From Tachypleus tridentatus (Eukaryota; Arthropoda; Merostomata; Xiphosura; Limulidae), in assembly GCF_004210375.1 (NCBI RefSeq), contig NC_134830.1:5208001-5272000 (forward strand): a DNA stretch of 64,000 nucleotides. Reading direction: 5' to 3'. Shown here piece after piece: positions 45,136 to 57,376 of the stretch (positions within the stretch are counted from its first letter, which is position 1; every line of letters starts with the position of its first letter). The position numbers were made by a program, and so were the translations under genes. Below the pieces are notes generated by a model that searched no databases, had not been told where the DNA came from, and saw only the letters and a list, made by a program, of their open reading frames with translations.

Positions 45136-45222
45136 TCAACAAGGAATAACAACATTCTCTCTAACAATGTTGCAAGCATTGGCCTTGGCTTTGGAAGTGA
45201 ATGTAACATTCTTAAGTTTAAC
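45136..45222 (-). CDS. Possible terminal exon with downstream AATAAA
   Basis: The acceptor TGTTTTTGTTTTCAAAG|GTT is followed by an open frame of 28 codons (KNVTFTSKAKANACNIV..) ending in TGA. An AATAAA poly(A) signal lies 55 bp further on the minus strand (TTTATT at 45076-45081 on plus). A second frame (HSLPKPRPMLATLLERM..) is open about as far, so frame and even coding status are uncertain. Confidence 0.25.
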   Translation of the reverse strand, partial: VKLKNVTFTSKAKANACNIVRENVVIPC

Positions 45223-45413
45223 CTTTGAAAACAAAAACACCAGTATTCCCTTAATATGAACATACAATAAATATTCTATATCATTTTTAGCTACAGTTTA
45301 CACACACGCACACAGAAAAAGTCTATTTAAACAATCCACAAGGAAACTGTAGGCACATGAGGTTTATCTGCCTGGTGACAAACTTTATCTCAGAAACATG
45401 TTAACATCCTTAC

Positions 45414-45431
45414 CTAACCCAGATGCAAGTC
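45414..45431 (-). CDS. Possible 18-bp microexon
   Basis: On minus GTTCTTTTTTAAAGTAGCAG, then 18 bp (GACTTGCATCTGGGTTAG), then the strong donor GTAAGGATG. Two of three frames are open. It lies upstream of the 44932-44990 candidate on the same strand, and its AG-ending frame would join that exon in phase (making Ser). Weak by itself. Confidence 0.2.
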   Translation of the reverse strand, partial: DLHLG

Positions 45432-47816
45432 CTGCTACTTTAAAAAAGAACATGAGGTTACAAAAGAATACACAAATTAACTAAAATCAATGAAGTCAGC
45501 TGACAAGCTTATTAACCCTAACATCACCTAGCTCTAACCCTTACCAACAGTTAACAATAACCGTATATGCAGAAAGAACACACTGCGATGTCAGTGGTTT
45601 TATTTATGCTACTGTTCTGCGAGATGTGCTACATTCTGAGGTTTTAATTTAGCTTTAAAATATTCTTAAGTTTCAAATTAGAATATAATCAGTTTTAATG
45701 AACAAAGACATCTTGGTTGGGACCTAAAATCAACAGAAGAACATCTTAATTGAGAGTTAAAATTTAAAAAAAATACTAGTTAGGATTTGAAACAAAAAAG
45801 ACATCTTGTTTGGGATTTGAAACCAACAAAAGATGATGGCTGGGAATTGAAACAAAAATATCTTGGTTGAAATTTGAAATCAAAATGACAAACAGGTTGA
45901 GATTTGAAGTCAACAATACATATTCGTTAACCTTGATATCAACAAGATATACTTGTTGGGATCAGTAAATGAGTCTGTGGACAAATGTCTAAAAGAGTTA
46001 CTTTTTCTGATATGTTACATGAAGGTACGTACATTTGAAGCAAACAATGGCTTTCCTCCACTGTAAATCATGTAAACAAGAAAAATACTGGCTGGTTATT
46101 TCTGATTACAGAAACCAGTGATAAATGCATGAGGATTTAATAGAAAAATCAGGACTAAACCAGTTTATGTTTTGTTAAAATCTTCCACTATTATCACATT
46201 AAAAATGATACTTATTACCAAATCATATAGATACTCTTGTGTTACAATATTTATCATAGCTGTAGAAGATATATTCACATAATCTTCAATAAACTTGAAA
46301 AAACAAACTTAGTTTTGTAAAACAAAGAAGTAAGTTCTTAACAAATCAGCTTTGGACATAATGTACAATTACAAAAACAACATGAATGTTCAAACCTCTC
46401 AACTGTCTGATAAAAATGTGGAGACACCATACAATTTTAGATAACATAATTATTTGATAAAATACACAGAAAGAAAAATTATAACAACATCTTCATCATC
46501 CTTTAAAGTTATGCTAAAAATACAACCATGTTTTTTTCAACACAAACCTTTTCAAAGATTTATATCAACAACACATAAATATAAAAGCAAAAGGAAAAAA
46601 ATCTGTTTGCTTTCTTTTTCATAATTAGGCTTAAGAAATATTATTCTAAGCTTTATTTTCAACAGATACAAGAAACCAGCCAGTTGAAGCAATGAAAATA
46701 TCAAGTCCTAAAGGACTGATACAATTCTAGGTCAGAAAATTAACTGACCACAATGATATACATTCTTTATATCCGTTTTATTATGAATTGCTTCTTTTAT
46801 ATCAACTTGATAACGATACTAAAATAAGTTCCCACTCAAGCTTTGCTTTTAGGTTTCATATAGAAGCTCAGAAACAAATATATATATAATATACATGTCA
46901 AAAATTATATCAAAGCTTACACATTTAATATACAATTTCGTCTTCTGGCCAAAACTATATTTTCTATACATTTATATAACACAATCAAATACACAGAACC
47001 TTCTACAACAAAGTATTTAATCTGCGATAAGTAATTCTATGACCAAACTGTTACAGAAAGACAGTGGCATCTCTATAGATTTGGCAACATTTGGACAACT
47101 ACTGACGCAGACCATTATCTGTTCATTCTCAATATTTAATTTGTTTGGTACAAAAAACTTGTTTCTTAAAGGACAAACATCACACAAACCGTAAAACAAA
47201 CATTACATTAAACCATGAAAAGGTAACCAATAATTTTCTGTGGATTATAAAAGTTACAATTATGTAAGTTTACATCAGAGATTCTACTTTGTGTTTAATT
47301 AAGTAAATGGATTTTTTAATAAAATGTTTAAACCTTTTATCAATCACACATTTTCTACAATTTTATAAATGCTTAGCGTATGTTCCCAAATGATGTAGTG
47401 TTGTATTGGATAATTATTTTGTACAGTATTATACAACAAACAAAACTAAAACCTAATGCTTCACTTATTATAGTATTGTTTGATATTTCACAACAACGAG
47501 CTCAGTTTCACATATTTTTTTTCTCAAGCCATAAGAATGAGGAAATAAAGAAGCCAAGAAAAATTCCATTCTGTAGATAATACTCTGCTAATAATAGATC
47601 AATACTGATGCAACTGTGTTTAGAAGTACTCTGTATTTCCAGTACTTCAAACAACAACAATCTAGTGTTAATTACAACTGTGAAAGTGTTTTGAGTAACT
47701 CATAAGGGGTTATTTTTTTTACTAGCTTTCACACTTTTCCTCTATAAACTATCATTTAACTGGTTTGGTAATTTTATACATGGATGCCTCGGCAGTTCTG
47801 GAAAAAATTAAAAACG
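45432..47816. other. Long AT-rich spacer
   Basis: 2.4 kb of single-copy AT-rich sequence. A loose 45-bp periodicity (TTGGGATTTGAAA, CAACA, AGACATCTTG) is visible at about 45705-45965, probably an ancient minisatellite. No gene supported. Confidence 0.45.
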
Positions 47817-48106
47817 CCTGTAACACGGAGTAATAACGATGTCACATTTTTAACCTGTAACACAGAGTAATAACGATGTCACATTTTTAACCTGTAACAC
47901 AGAGTAATAACGATGTCACATTTTTAACCTGTAACACAGAGTAATAATAATGTCACTTTTTAACCTGTAACACAGAGTAATAATAATGTCACTTTTTAAC
48001 CTGTAACACAGAGTAATAATGTCACATTTTTAACCTGTAACACAGAGTAATAATGATGTCACATTTTAACCTGTAACACAGAGTAATAATGATGTCACAT
48101 TTTTAA
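47817..48106. repeat. Minisatellite, 37-bp unit
   Basis: About eight copies of CCTGTAACACAGAGTAATAA then CGATGTCACATTTTTAA, with variants AATAATGTCACTTTTTAA and a shorter AATAATGTC form. Confidence 0.93.
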
Positions 48107-48368
48107 GGCAAACACAAAAAAAAATACTACTGGCAAAACTTAATATACATCACTACATAATAGCAAAGTGTTGACTGATGATGTTAAAAGAAAACAAACT
48201 TTAGAAATTAAGTTTGTATTTAATGTTGCAATACAGAACATAGGCTTACTTTAGATACTTTAATTAACTAAACAGCGTAGAGATATGTTTGAGATGTTTT
48301 GCGACGACTTGAAATCTTACAAACTATTAACATGCTGAAAATAAAAGCAATTTAACATTAAAAGAAAT

Positions 48369-49607
48369 GGACAACCAAGTCTGAACAGTTGAAGCTATGG
48401 GTGGACAACCAAGTCTGAACAGTGGAAGCTATGGGTAAACAACCAAGTCTAAACAGCTGAAGCTATGGGTGGACAACCAAGTCTGAACAGTGGAAGCTAT
48501 GGGTGGACAACCAAGTCTGAACAGTGGAAGCTATGGGTGGACAACCAAGTCTGAACAGTGGAAGCTATGGGTGGACAACCAAGTTTGAACAGTTGAAGCT
48601 ATGGGTGGACAACCAAGTTTGAACAGTTGAAGCTATGGGTGGACAACCAAGTCTAAACAGTGGAAGCTATGGGTGAACAACCAAGTCTAAACAGTTGAAG
48701 CTATGGGTAAACAACCAAGTCTAAACAGCTGAAGCTATGGGTGGACAACCAAGTATAAACAGCTGAAGTTATGGGTGGACAACCAAGTCTAAACAGCTGA
48801 AGCTATGGGTGGACAACCAAGTCTAAACAGCTGAAGCTAAGGGTGGACAACCAAGTCTAAACAGCTGAAGCTATGGGTGGACAACCAAGTCTAAACAGTT
48901 GAAGCTATGGGTGGACAACCAAGTCTAAACAGCTGAAGCTATGGGTGGACAACCAAGTCTGAACAGTGGAAGCTATGGGTGGACAACCAAGTCTGAACAG
49001 TGGAAGCTATGGGTGGACAACCAAGTCTGAACAGTGGAAGCTATGGGTGGACAACCAAGTTTGAACAGTTGAAGCTATGGGTGGACAACCAAGTCTAAAC
49101 AGTGGAAGCTATGGGTGAACAACCAAGTCTAAACAGTTGAAGCTATGGGTAAACAACCAAGTCTAAACAGCTGAAGCTATGGGTGGACAACCAAGTCTAA
49201 ACAGCTGAAGTTATGGGTGGACAACCAAGTCTAAACAGCTGAAGCTGTGGGTGAACAACCAAGTCTAAACAGCTGAAGCTGTGGGTGAACAACCAAGTCT
49301 AAACAGCTGAAGCTAAGGGTGGACAACCAAGTCTAAACAGCTGAAGCTATGGGTGGACAACCAAGTCTAAACAGCTGAAGCTATGGGTGGACAACCAAGT
49401 CTAAACAGTTGAAGCTATGGGTGGACAACCAAGTCTAAACAGTTGAAGCTATGGGTGGACAACCAAGTCTAAACAGCTGAAGCTATGGGTGGACAACCAA
49501 GTCTAAACAGCTGAAGCTATGGGTGGACAACCAAGTCTAAACAGCTGAAACTATGGGTGGACAACCAAGTCTAAACAGTTGAAGCTACAGCCAAGTCTAA
49601 ACAGTTG
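48369..49607. repeat. Minisatellite, 34-bp unit
   Basis: About 36 copies of ACAACCAAGTCTAAACAGCT then GAAGCTATGGGTGG. Variant units (CTGAACAGTGG, TTTGAACAGTTG, GGGTAAAC, GAAGTTATGG) occur in the same order in two blocks beginning at about 48481 and 48958, offset by about 476 bp (14 units). This records an internal block duplication. Confidence 0.95.
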
Positions 49608-50179
49608 AAGTAACACCATCTGTTCTTTGCTTCAACATAAATGTTTTCAGCCACAAATATTTAAAACTCAAATGTGCACATAAAACAGAATCTGTTGTTT
49701 CTTTCCCAAATATAAACAAGTAGGCTGTGTCCATTAAATCAAAAAACGTTTAACATTTCCCACATGGCTATTATGAGTTAATTGTGAATTGAAAGGAAAC
49801 ACTGATTACAATTTGAATTTTGTGATTATATGCCATCAAATATGCTTGTACATGGAAGGTTGCTAGGAGAGATATAGTTCATTTACTACACATTAAGTAA
49901 AATGATATTCAAATTACATTAAAAATTACAGAAATTAATAGAACTAAATATTATATTTCTGGTAAACAGTAACTTCTTGAAACATCAAAGTATTTGAAAC
50001 CAGGCTAGACTGTGAATGTAAAACTATTAAAATCTGATATTAGTTTAAATTGTTTAAAACATGACAATTAAATTCAGAACTTAAAAAAAAACAGAGATTG
50101 AACCAAACTGTCAAACCTAATATGAAGTTGTAAGGACGTTAAAATAAACCTAATTCTGTATTGTACTGTTATTGTCAGT
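49608..50179. other. AT-rich spacer
   Basis: No supported feature. Confidence 0.4.
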
Positions 50180-51668
50180 ACAACACACACACACACATCA
50201 GTACAACACAGACTCAACACACACACACCTCGTTACAACACAGATTCAACACACACACATCGGTACAACACAGACTCAACACACTCACACCTCGTTACAA
50301 CACAGATTCAACACACACACATCGGTACAACACATATTCAACACACACACTTCGGTACAACACATATTCAACACACACACTTCGGTACAACACATATTCA
50401 ACACACACACCTCTTTACAACACAGATTCAACACACACACATCGTTACAACACAGATTCAACACACACATCGGAACAACACAGATTCAACACACACACAT
50501 CGGTACAACACAGATTCAACACACACATCGGAACAACACAGATTCAACACACACACATCGATACAACACAGATTCAACACACACACACCTTGTTATAACA
50601 CAGATTCAACACATACACCTCGGTACAACACAGATTCAACACACACACCTCGTTACAACACAGATTCAACACACACACATCGGTACAACACAGATTCAAC
50701 ACACACACATTGGTACAACACAGATTCAACACACACACCTTGTTACAATACAGATTCAACACACACACGTCGTTACAACAGATTCAACACACATCGGTAC
50801 AACACAGATTCAACACACACACACCTTGTTATAACACAGATTCAACACACACACACCTTGTTATAACACAGATTCAACACATACACCTCGGTACAACACA
50901 GATTCAATACACACACATCGTTACAACACAGATTCAACACACACATCGTTACAACACAGATTCAACACACACACACATCGGTACAACACAGATTCAACAC
51001 ACACACACATCGGTACAACACAGATTCAACACACACACACACATCGGTACAACACAGATTCAACACACACACATCGGTACAACACAGATTCAACACATAC
51101 ACCTCGGTACAACACAGATTCAACACACACACATTGGTACAACACAGATTCAGCACACACACCTTGTTACAATACAGATTCAACACACACACGTCGTTAC
51201 AACAGATTCAACACACACACCTTGTTACAATACAGATTCAACACACACACGTCGGTACAACAGATTCAACACACATCAGTACAACACAGATTCAACACAC
51301 ACACACCTTGTTATAACACAGATTCAACACATACACCTCGGTACAACACAGATTCAATACACACACATCGTTACAACACAGATTCAACACACACACACAT
51401 CGGTACAACACAGATTCAACACACACACATCGGTACAACACAGATTCAACACACACACACATCGGTACAACACAGATTCAACACACACACATCGGTACAA
51501 CACAGATTCAACACATACACCTCGTTACAACACAGATTCAACACACACACCTCGTTACAACACAGATTCAACACACACACACCTTTTTATAACACAGATT
51601 CAACACACACATCAGTACAACACAGACTCAACACACACACACACATTGGTACAACACAGATTCAACAC
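50180..51668. repeat. Minisatellite/microsatellite hybrid, about 30-bp unit
   Basis: About 48 copies of ACAACACAGATTCAACACAC plus a variable (AC)n and ATCGGT or CTCGTT. Unit length drifts (26-34 bp) through the (AC)n run, so the array shifts frame. The order of variant units (CAACAGATTC, then CTTGTTATAAC, then TTCAATACAC) repeats with an offset of about 450 bp (50901 and 51351). Long Thr/His/Gln-rich ORFs on plus and Cys/Val/Leu-rich ORFs on minus are by-products. Confidence 0.95.
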
Positions 51669-53560
51669 AGGAATCAGAAAAAGTTATACAGAGTGTCTGT
51701 AATTCATAACTTATACACGATCAACAGCCAGAACAATCGTCTTCTTCGTGATCAACAAAAGTTTGGGTACTTCATTTGATAAACAGTCTATTTACTCCTA
51801 ACATCTATGTGTAATGAAATGAAACAAAGATAATGTGATCCATTTCAAAATCCTTATTCAAGTATGATTTATCTCCACAAGTGGTATGAGAACATTACCT
51901 CATAATAAAGTTTCTCCACTAACCTTTATTAAGAAATTTATACAAGTTAGAGTTGATGCAAGCTTAGACTCCTTATAAATGGATTTGTTTAAGCACCAAG
52001 CTATAACCTCAAGTTGTGCAATGGTAAAATATACCTAAGTTGATCTGATGATTAAGAATCCTAATTGAGAGGAACAAAGTTTAGAAATGATTTAAATGGT
52101 TTACAAGTCAAACGTAATATCAACTACCATTTCCTGATGCCACCAAAACTTGCAAACCAAAAATAAACAAAATGCATCTATAATCTGAAGAAAGAAATGA
52201 ATATTAATTTTTTAAAAGCTGTAAAAGGTAACATTACAGTCAAATACAACACAAAATACATCTATAAAACAAATTTCATTCTTTCTGATAAAAAGAAATT
52301 CAAGTCCGGTCCTGACAAATACACAAGAAAACCAATCAAACAGTACTTTGTTATAATATAAAAAGATAGTAGAAGTGATCTTCAGGGTTAACTGACTCCC
52401 ATGCACCAGATCTCTACAGTGTTCCTAAACCACACAAACTGGAGTGTCTTACATGACTCATATAATACATTTATGTCACTTTCAACAGATAAACACAGCT
52501 TTGGTGTTTACACCACATTTATGTCACTTTCAACAGATAAACACAGCTTTGGTGTTTACACCACAAGTACCAACTGCTCGCTTCTTTTTAAAAAAAAATG
52601 TTCTATTTCTGAAACACACCAGACCAACGAAACATTAAAAACATGTTGTATCACTGAAGTTTGCACCAACAAAGCTTGTCATATTGCTCTGAAACTTTGT
52701 TTTGTATATCACATAATGCTTCTCAGGATTCACTGCTACCTCAACCAGCTTTACATTCAATCACAAAGATATTCTTCAAATAGACAGTTTAAACATGGTT
52801 ACTCCCATTTCATCTGTTCTCTCAAACATATTTATGACACAAATTGATATGCAAACCATAAATTCTATATGTAATCCCACACACACACAAACACTATCTC
52901 TCACAGATATGTCAATAACACTGTTGCTCAATTGAGTTCCATCAAATGTTCTTTGAACACATAAATTTCATTCACATCAATATTAAAAATCCATCAAACA
53001 TAAAAACACCTATTATTTCTTAACCTGAATGGCATCACAATTAAAAACCAAAATTCATCATAACAACTCTCATATGCTGGTCTCTGTATCACCCAGAGTT
53101 TCACTCCTGAAACAAAACAGAAACGCACGGCTTCACATCTCAGCTTAGCAAACAACACCAGTGAAGAAGTGGATCTTCAGAAGTAGTCCTTCTTTGACAC
53201 TAATAACTTTCACAAATTAATTCAAAACACAAGCACCAAGGCAAAATAAATCATTTTTACCTACAACATGCGTATGTAACATACAATCTGATTGGACTAT
53301 ATGTGTCCTTATAAGCAGGAAACAATATTTATGAATACATAAAACACATCTATATGTGTACAAAAAATGGTCTACTTCTGACATCAGATTAGTGAAAACA
53401 TCACACCCTATAGAGTGTAACAGTTATAGTAATAAAACAGAGTAACTGTTTATTTGTTATCAAGTTAAATGTTAGGACTGTTTGCCAATAACTTTGAAAC
53501 ATTTAGTCAATGTTAATGACCAACAATATGAACATTTATTTTAATAATTAAAAAACTATG
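51669..53560. other. Spacer, with a 48-bp tandem duplication
   Basis: A 48-bp unit (ACATTTATGTCACTTTCAAC, AGATAAACACAGCTTTGGTG, TTTACACC) is present twice at 52467-52562. A 148-codon plus ORF across it (52401-52847) has no recognised domain. The remaining sequence is A/C-rich on plus with many TTATTTT-like words on minus; it could be transcribed non-coding sequence, but I cannot show that. Confidence 0.5.
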
Positions 53561-53912
53561 CATTGTTAAACTATGTAGTTCTTTTATTGTTAAACTATGC
53601 ATTCCTTTTATTGTTAAACTACGCATTCCTTTTATTGTTAAACTACGCATTTCTTTTATTGTTAAACTATGCATTCCTTTTATTGTTAAACTATGCATTC
53701 CTTTTATTGTTAAACTACGCATTTCTTTTATTGTTAAACTACGTATTCCTTTTATTGTTAAACTATGCATTCCTTTTATTGTTAAACTATACATTCCTTT
53801 TATTGTTAAACTATGCATTCCTTTTATTGTTAAACTGCACATTATTCCTTTTATTGTTAAACTATGCATTCCTTTTATTGTTAAACTATGCATTCCTTTT
53901 ATTGTTAAACTA
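53561..53912. repeat. Minisatellite, 24-bp unit
   Basis: About 14 copies of TTAAACTATGCATTCCTTTT plus ATTG. The period is a multiple of three and gives spurious ORFs on both strands (LLLLNYAF on plus, SLTIKGMH on minus). Confidence 0.95.
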
Positions 53913-54224
53913 TTATTTTTATTGTTATTCAAAATATTTATGGGACATAACTTTTGAGCCACTGTGTGTGTGTTGTTTGTGAACGTTTCTGAATAAACAA
54001 CAAAAACAGGTGTAGTTTAGGCATCTGTGTAAAACTAGCATTTTGTATGCAAAAGTGAACACAAAATTTGTGTCAAACAGATGTGATTTGTGTAAGTTTG
54101 TGTAAATTAGGCAAGAATTGTATTTATATGTAAATTAGGTGACAAATGAATGATTAGTGGTTGGTGTCCTTCACCTGTGGTAGAAGAGATGAATCAAACA
54201 TGTCACAAGACAGCTGGTCTGAGT

Positions 54225-54315
54225 ATAAAAACCTTTACCATAATAAAGTACAGAACAATGTTTCGAGATTCTTTAGGTCAAAATGTCATTCTCAATTTTA
54301 TTATGTACAAGGTTT
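54225..54315. mobile_element. Hairpin repeat element, diverged copy
   Basis: The left arm AAAACCTTTACCATAATAAA (about 54228-54247) is nearly complementary to TTTTATTATGTACAAGGTTT (about 54296-54315). The loop contains AATGTTTCGAGATTC, TTTAGGTCAAAATGTC, a diverged reverse-complement form of the GACCTAAGAAGGTCGAAACG core. The downstream GATACCCATACCAGTAG resembles the outer arm of the 36.25-kb copy. Confidence 0.6.
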
Positions 54316-56949
54316 GATACCCATACCAGTAGTTTTAAGATATTTTTTGCTTCAAGTGAGTTTCTTGTCATTAACGAATCGAACTGTCCTCTATATTGAT
54401 GAATATATTCGCTGCTTGGTGTTGGATTTACAGTTTCTGATCTATGAACTTTGTCAACAGATTTCATTTTTTAGAAACTGACATGAAAAAGAAAATACCT
54501 GAAAGTAATAAAGAAATATGTTATTCCATAAAACATTTTAACTGTATTTTAAAATTTAACCTGGTTTCTTCACACACTTATTTTGTTTAAAAGAATGTTG
54601 TACTACCATGTTAAAAATCACAGTTTTTAATCACAACAAGCTCCACTTCGAGACGTGATAATATATATATATAAACCATACATGTATACTTGCATACAGT
54701 CTGTACTATACTGTTTTGTTCTTCAGCACACACAATGTCATGTCTTGAAACCATTTTACAGTGTACTATGTCCTATTATTACAGTATAACGTGAGTAAGA
54801 CCACTTTTTTCTTTGCTATCTTATACAGTTGAAGCACTATTTCTGGTAGTTATTTTGGCAAAGTTTCACAAATAAATTATGATTTATTTGAAACTTGGAA
54901 AGAAACAACAACGTGGGGTCTAATTTAAAAGTCTTACAGAAAATAAGTAATTGAAATGTATTTCTACAAAGTGGAGTTCTTTGCTTCTCATAACACGTAA
55001 ACAGGAAAAGCGAACAATAAGAAATGCACAATTTTTACAGAAAAAAAGATTTCTGTGAGATGAGACTTAGTCTTAAACAAAAGTGCTCAGGCAAGCCTTC
55101 AATCAGTTCACAGTAACAGCATTTGTTACTCCACTGACTTCATTTTCACAACTCTGATACCTACACTATCAGATGAGCTCAATTAATTCACAATGTTTCT
55201 ATGTCTTAATATTTCTTTAACTTCTTACGTGGAAAAAACATTCCGAGGCAAGAATTCAAAACCAGCTCAAAAATGAAACAAAACAAATGGCAAAAAAATA
55301 CTGCAACATGGAGCTTTAGAATAAACCAATGTATACTGAGGTTTTGTAACAAATGGTACCGATCACAATAAAGTTACGCAGTGTTACGCCTAGATGGAAA
55401 ATTTTCCCAACATTGTATGGTAGTGTAAGGCACTTACGATGAGCTACAAAATCACTCACATTTTTTACCAAGGAAAAAGAAAATATATTAATAATGTTAT
55501 TACTTCAAAATGTAACTTTTATTGGATTATTACTTAACAATATTTTATACTTGGTTAATACATGGCAGTTGGCTTTTAGGTTTGGGAGAGCTTCTGATCT
55601 GAGTAGTTATATCTATCAAGTACTAAGAATGGCATTTTGAAGATTGAAGTAATAGAAAAAACTTGTTGTGTATACTAAAAAATAACGTGAAAGTTAAGTT
55701 GTGAGAAATGGGAAAAATACAATATGGTTCACACGTCACAAAATAGCAGGATGTCTAACATATACATATGTACAATCAATGTTTAACCTGCATATCAGTA
55801 ATAATAATTATTCCCCATTAAAAAGTTCCATAGATGATCTATTAATCTATAACAATGCTGATTTGGAAAACTGTCACTATGATCACACACTACAGCTGTT
55901 ACTACAGTAAACCTGACTTAACACTTAAAAACTGCATAAACTCTTAAACACGATTAACTCTCAACAAATCGAGATTGATGATATGGGCATATTTTTAGAT
56001 TGTACGTTGCAGTCACCAGTTTAATTTAAAGTAGTTCCTTTGACCTGTGTGGGGTTCACAAACAACAACTGATGGAGATGATCGGTCTCAAAGTATGACC
56101 AACCCTCAACAGTACAGAACTCAAGGTCTTCTCACAAGACATTACACTGCAGATGTACTAAACAAAACTTGATGTGAACAAAAGTTAAATAAACACAGTA
56201 CAAACACAAGCAGCAAACAATAGCTTAACAAACACCAGAACAAACTGTGTGCTCGAACAAAGAATTTCAGATCTCAGTTATACATCTGTATAAAAAAATG
56301 AAGCTACAATCTCTCTTCTCGTGTGGAAACGATAAAGACAGTAAACTAGATGTGCAGACACATCTTACTGGTGGCTGAGGGACCACATTTTGACTAAGAA
56401 GTAACATTAAAACAACAACATAATTCAACATACACAAAGATATTATTGCTTTTTCAACAATATTATGCAGGATATTGTTTCTTCTTGAACATATGCACAT
56501 GCAGTTGAGAGTAACAGATGCACAGAACTCAACTAAAAGCAGGAAAAACATGTATTATATGAAAGTTCTTTTTGTTTTATCACAAATCAATAACAAAATT
56601 ATTTTTATCAAGAGAAACCAGCATTTGAAATAGATCTAATACACATGTCTACAATAAAAAAGTGAATTTGTCTTTCTGGCATTTAGCACCATAGCCTTAA
56701 TATTAATCAATTATATGTTTCTCTCACACACTTTACAATTACCACAAAAACAGTAGAAAAGCATGATTGAACATTAAAAAATAATATTAGTTGTACTGCA
56801 TCGTGGTACCTTACATTATGCTTCTACTAAATAAAACAAATAAGTCTTTCACAAAAATATTCTATCAACCTCTACCTCTTCACTTTGCATCAGTGAATTG
56901 CATCGTATGATTTATTCACAAAATTAGAGACACTAGTAGCTCTTGGGAC
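54316..56949. other. Long non-coding stretch, in part 3' of gene 2
   Basis: Downstream (minus strand) of the gene 2 stop codon. An AATAAA-type signal is present close to the stop (TTTATT near 56911 on plus) and others further on, so the transcript end cannot be fixed. Sequence is A/C-rich with small ORFs only. No repeats or exons recognised. Confidence 0.4.
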
Positions 56950-57376
56950 CTATCTGTCAGAGAGCGTGTTCTCTGCAATAATGTTACCTGGTTTGAAGGT
57001 ATGCCTCTTACTGGTAGCAATTTTCACAAAGTTCAGTAGTGCTTGTGCTCCTTCAGCAAGAGTTTGCTCATCTTCGGTATCAGTTGTTTTAATCTTCAAC
57101 CGTTTCCTAGACAAACCATTTAGAGGATGATCTGCTGCACAGTCACGTCTCTTTCCTTTCACTATCTCTCTGGTGGGTTCCTGGCTACTTTCACTGCTGC
57201 TCTCGGAACTCTCGTCTTCCACGTCACTGCCATCCGAAGTGTCAACCCTGAGAGTAGCTGTTCGGTCTTCACCACAAGAAGATACTGCAAGAGAGGCACT
57301 GTAGTTGTGGTCTTCACTGGGACTGTTAGTAACTACTGGAGTTTCATTATGACCATACTTGCCACTTGTCACATTT
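56950..57376 (-). CDS. Terminal exon of minus-strand gene 2 (acidic/Ser-rich nuclear-type C-terminus)
   Basis: The acceptor ATTTCTTTGTGTGCAG|A opens a 142-codon frame ending in TAG at 56950. The product begins NVTSGKYGHNETPVVTNS, has an acidic/Ser block (TSDGSDVEDESSESSSESS), a bipartite-like basic cluster (KGKRRDC, LSRKRLKIKT), and ends EGAQALLNFVKIATSKRHTF plus GNIIAENTLSDR. Casein-kinase-like acidic serines beside a nuclear localisation signal suggest a nuclear regulatory protein; this is inference. The incoming phase (one base, A) is satisfied by the exon at 63761-63827, whose AG end makes Arg. The exon is clearly richer in G+C than its flanks. Family not recognised. Plus-strand ORF 57127-57396 is a shadow. 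Confidence 0.78.

Noticed and set aside
50710-51702. 330-codon Thr/His/Gln-rich ORF, the longest in the window
   Set aside because: By-product of the AC-rich array; the frame shifts with (AC)n length and other frames and the other strand are equally open.
54161-54481. 106-codon plus ORF and 64-codon minus ORF
   Set aside because: Both cross the diverged hairpin repeat; open frames there come from the repeat, not from a gene.
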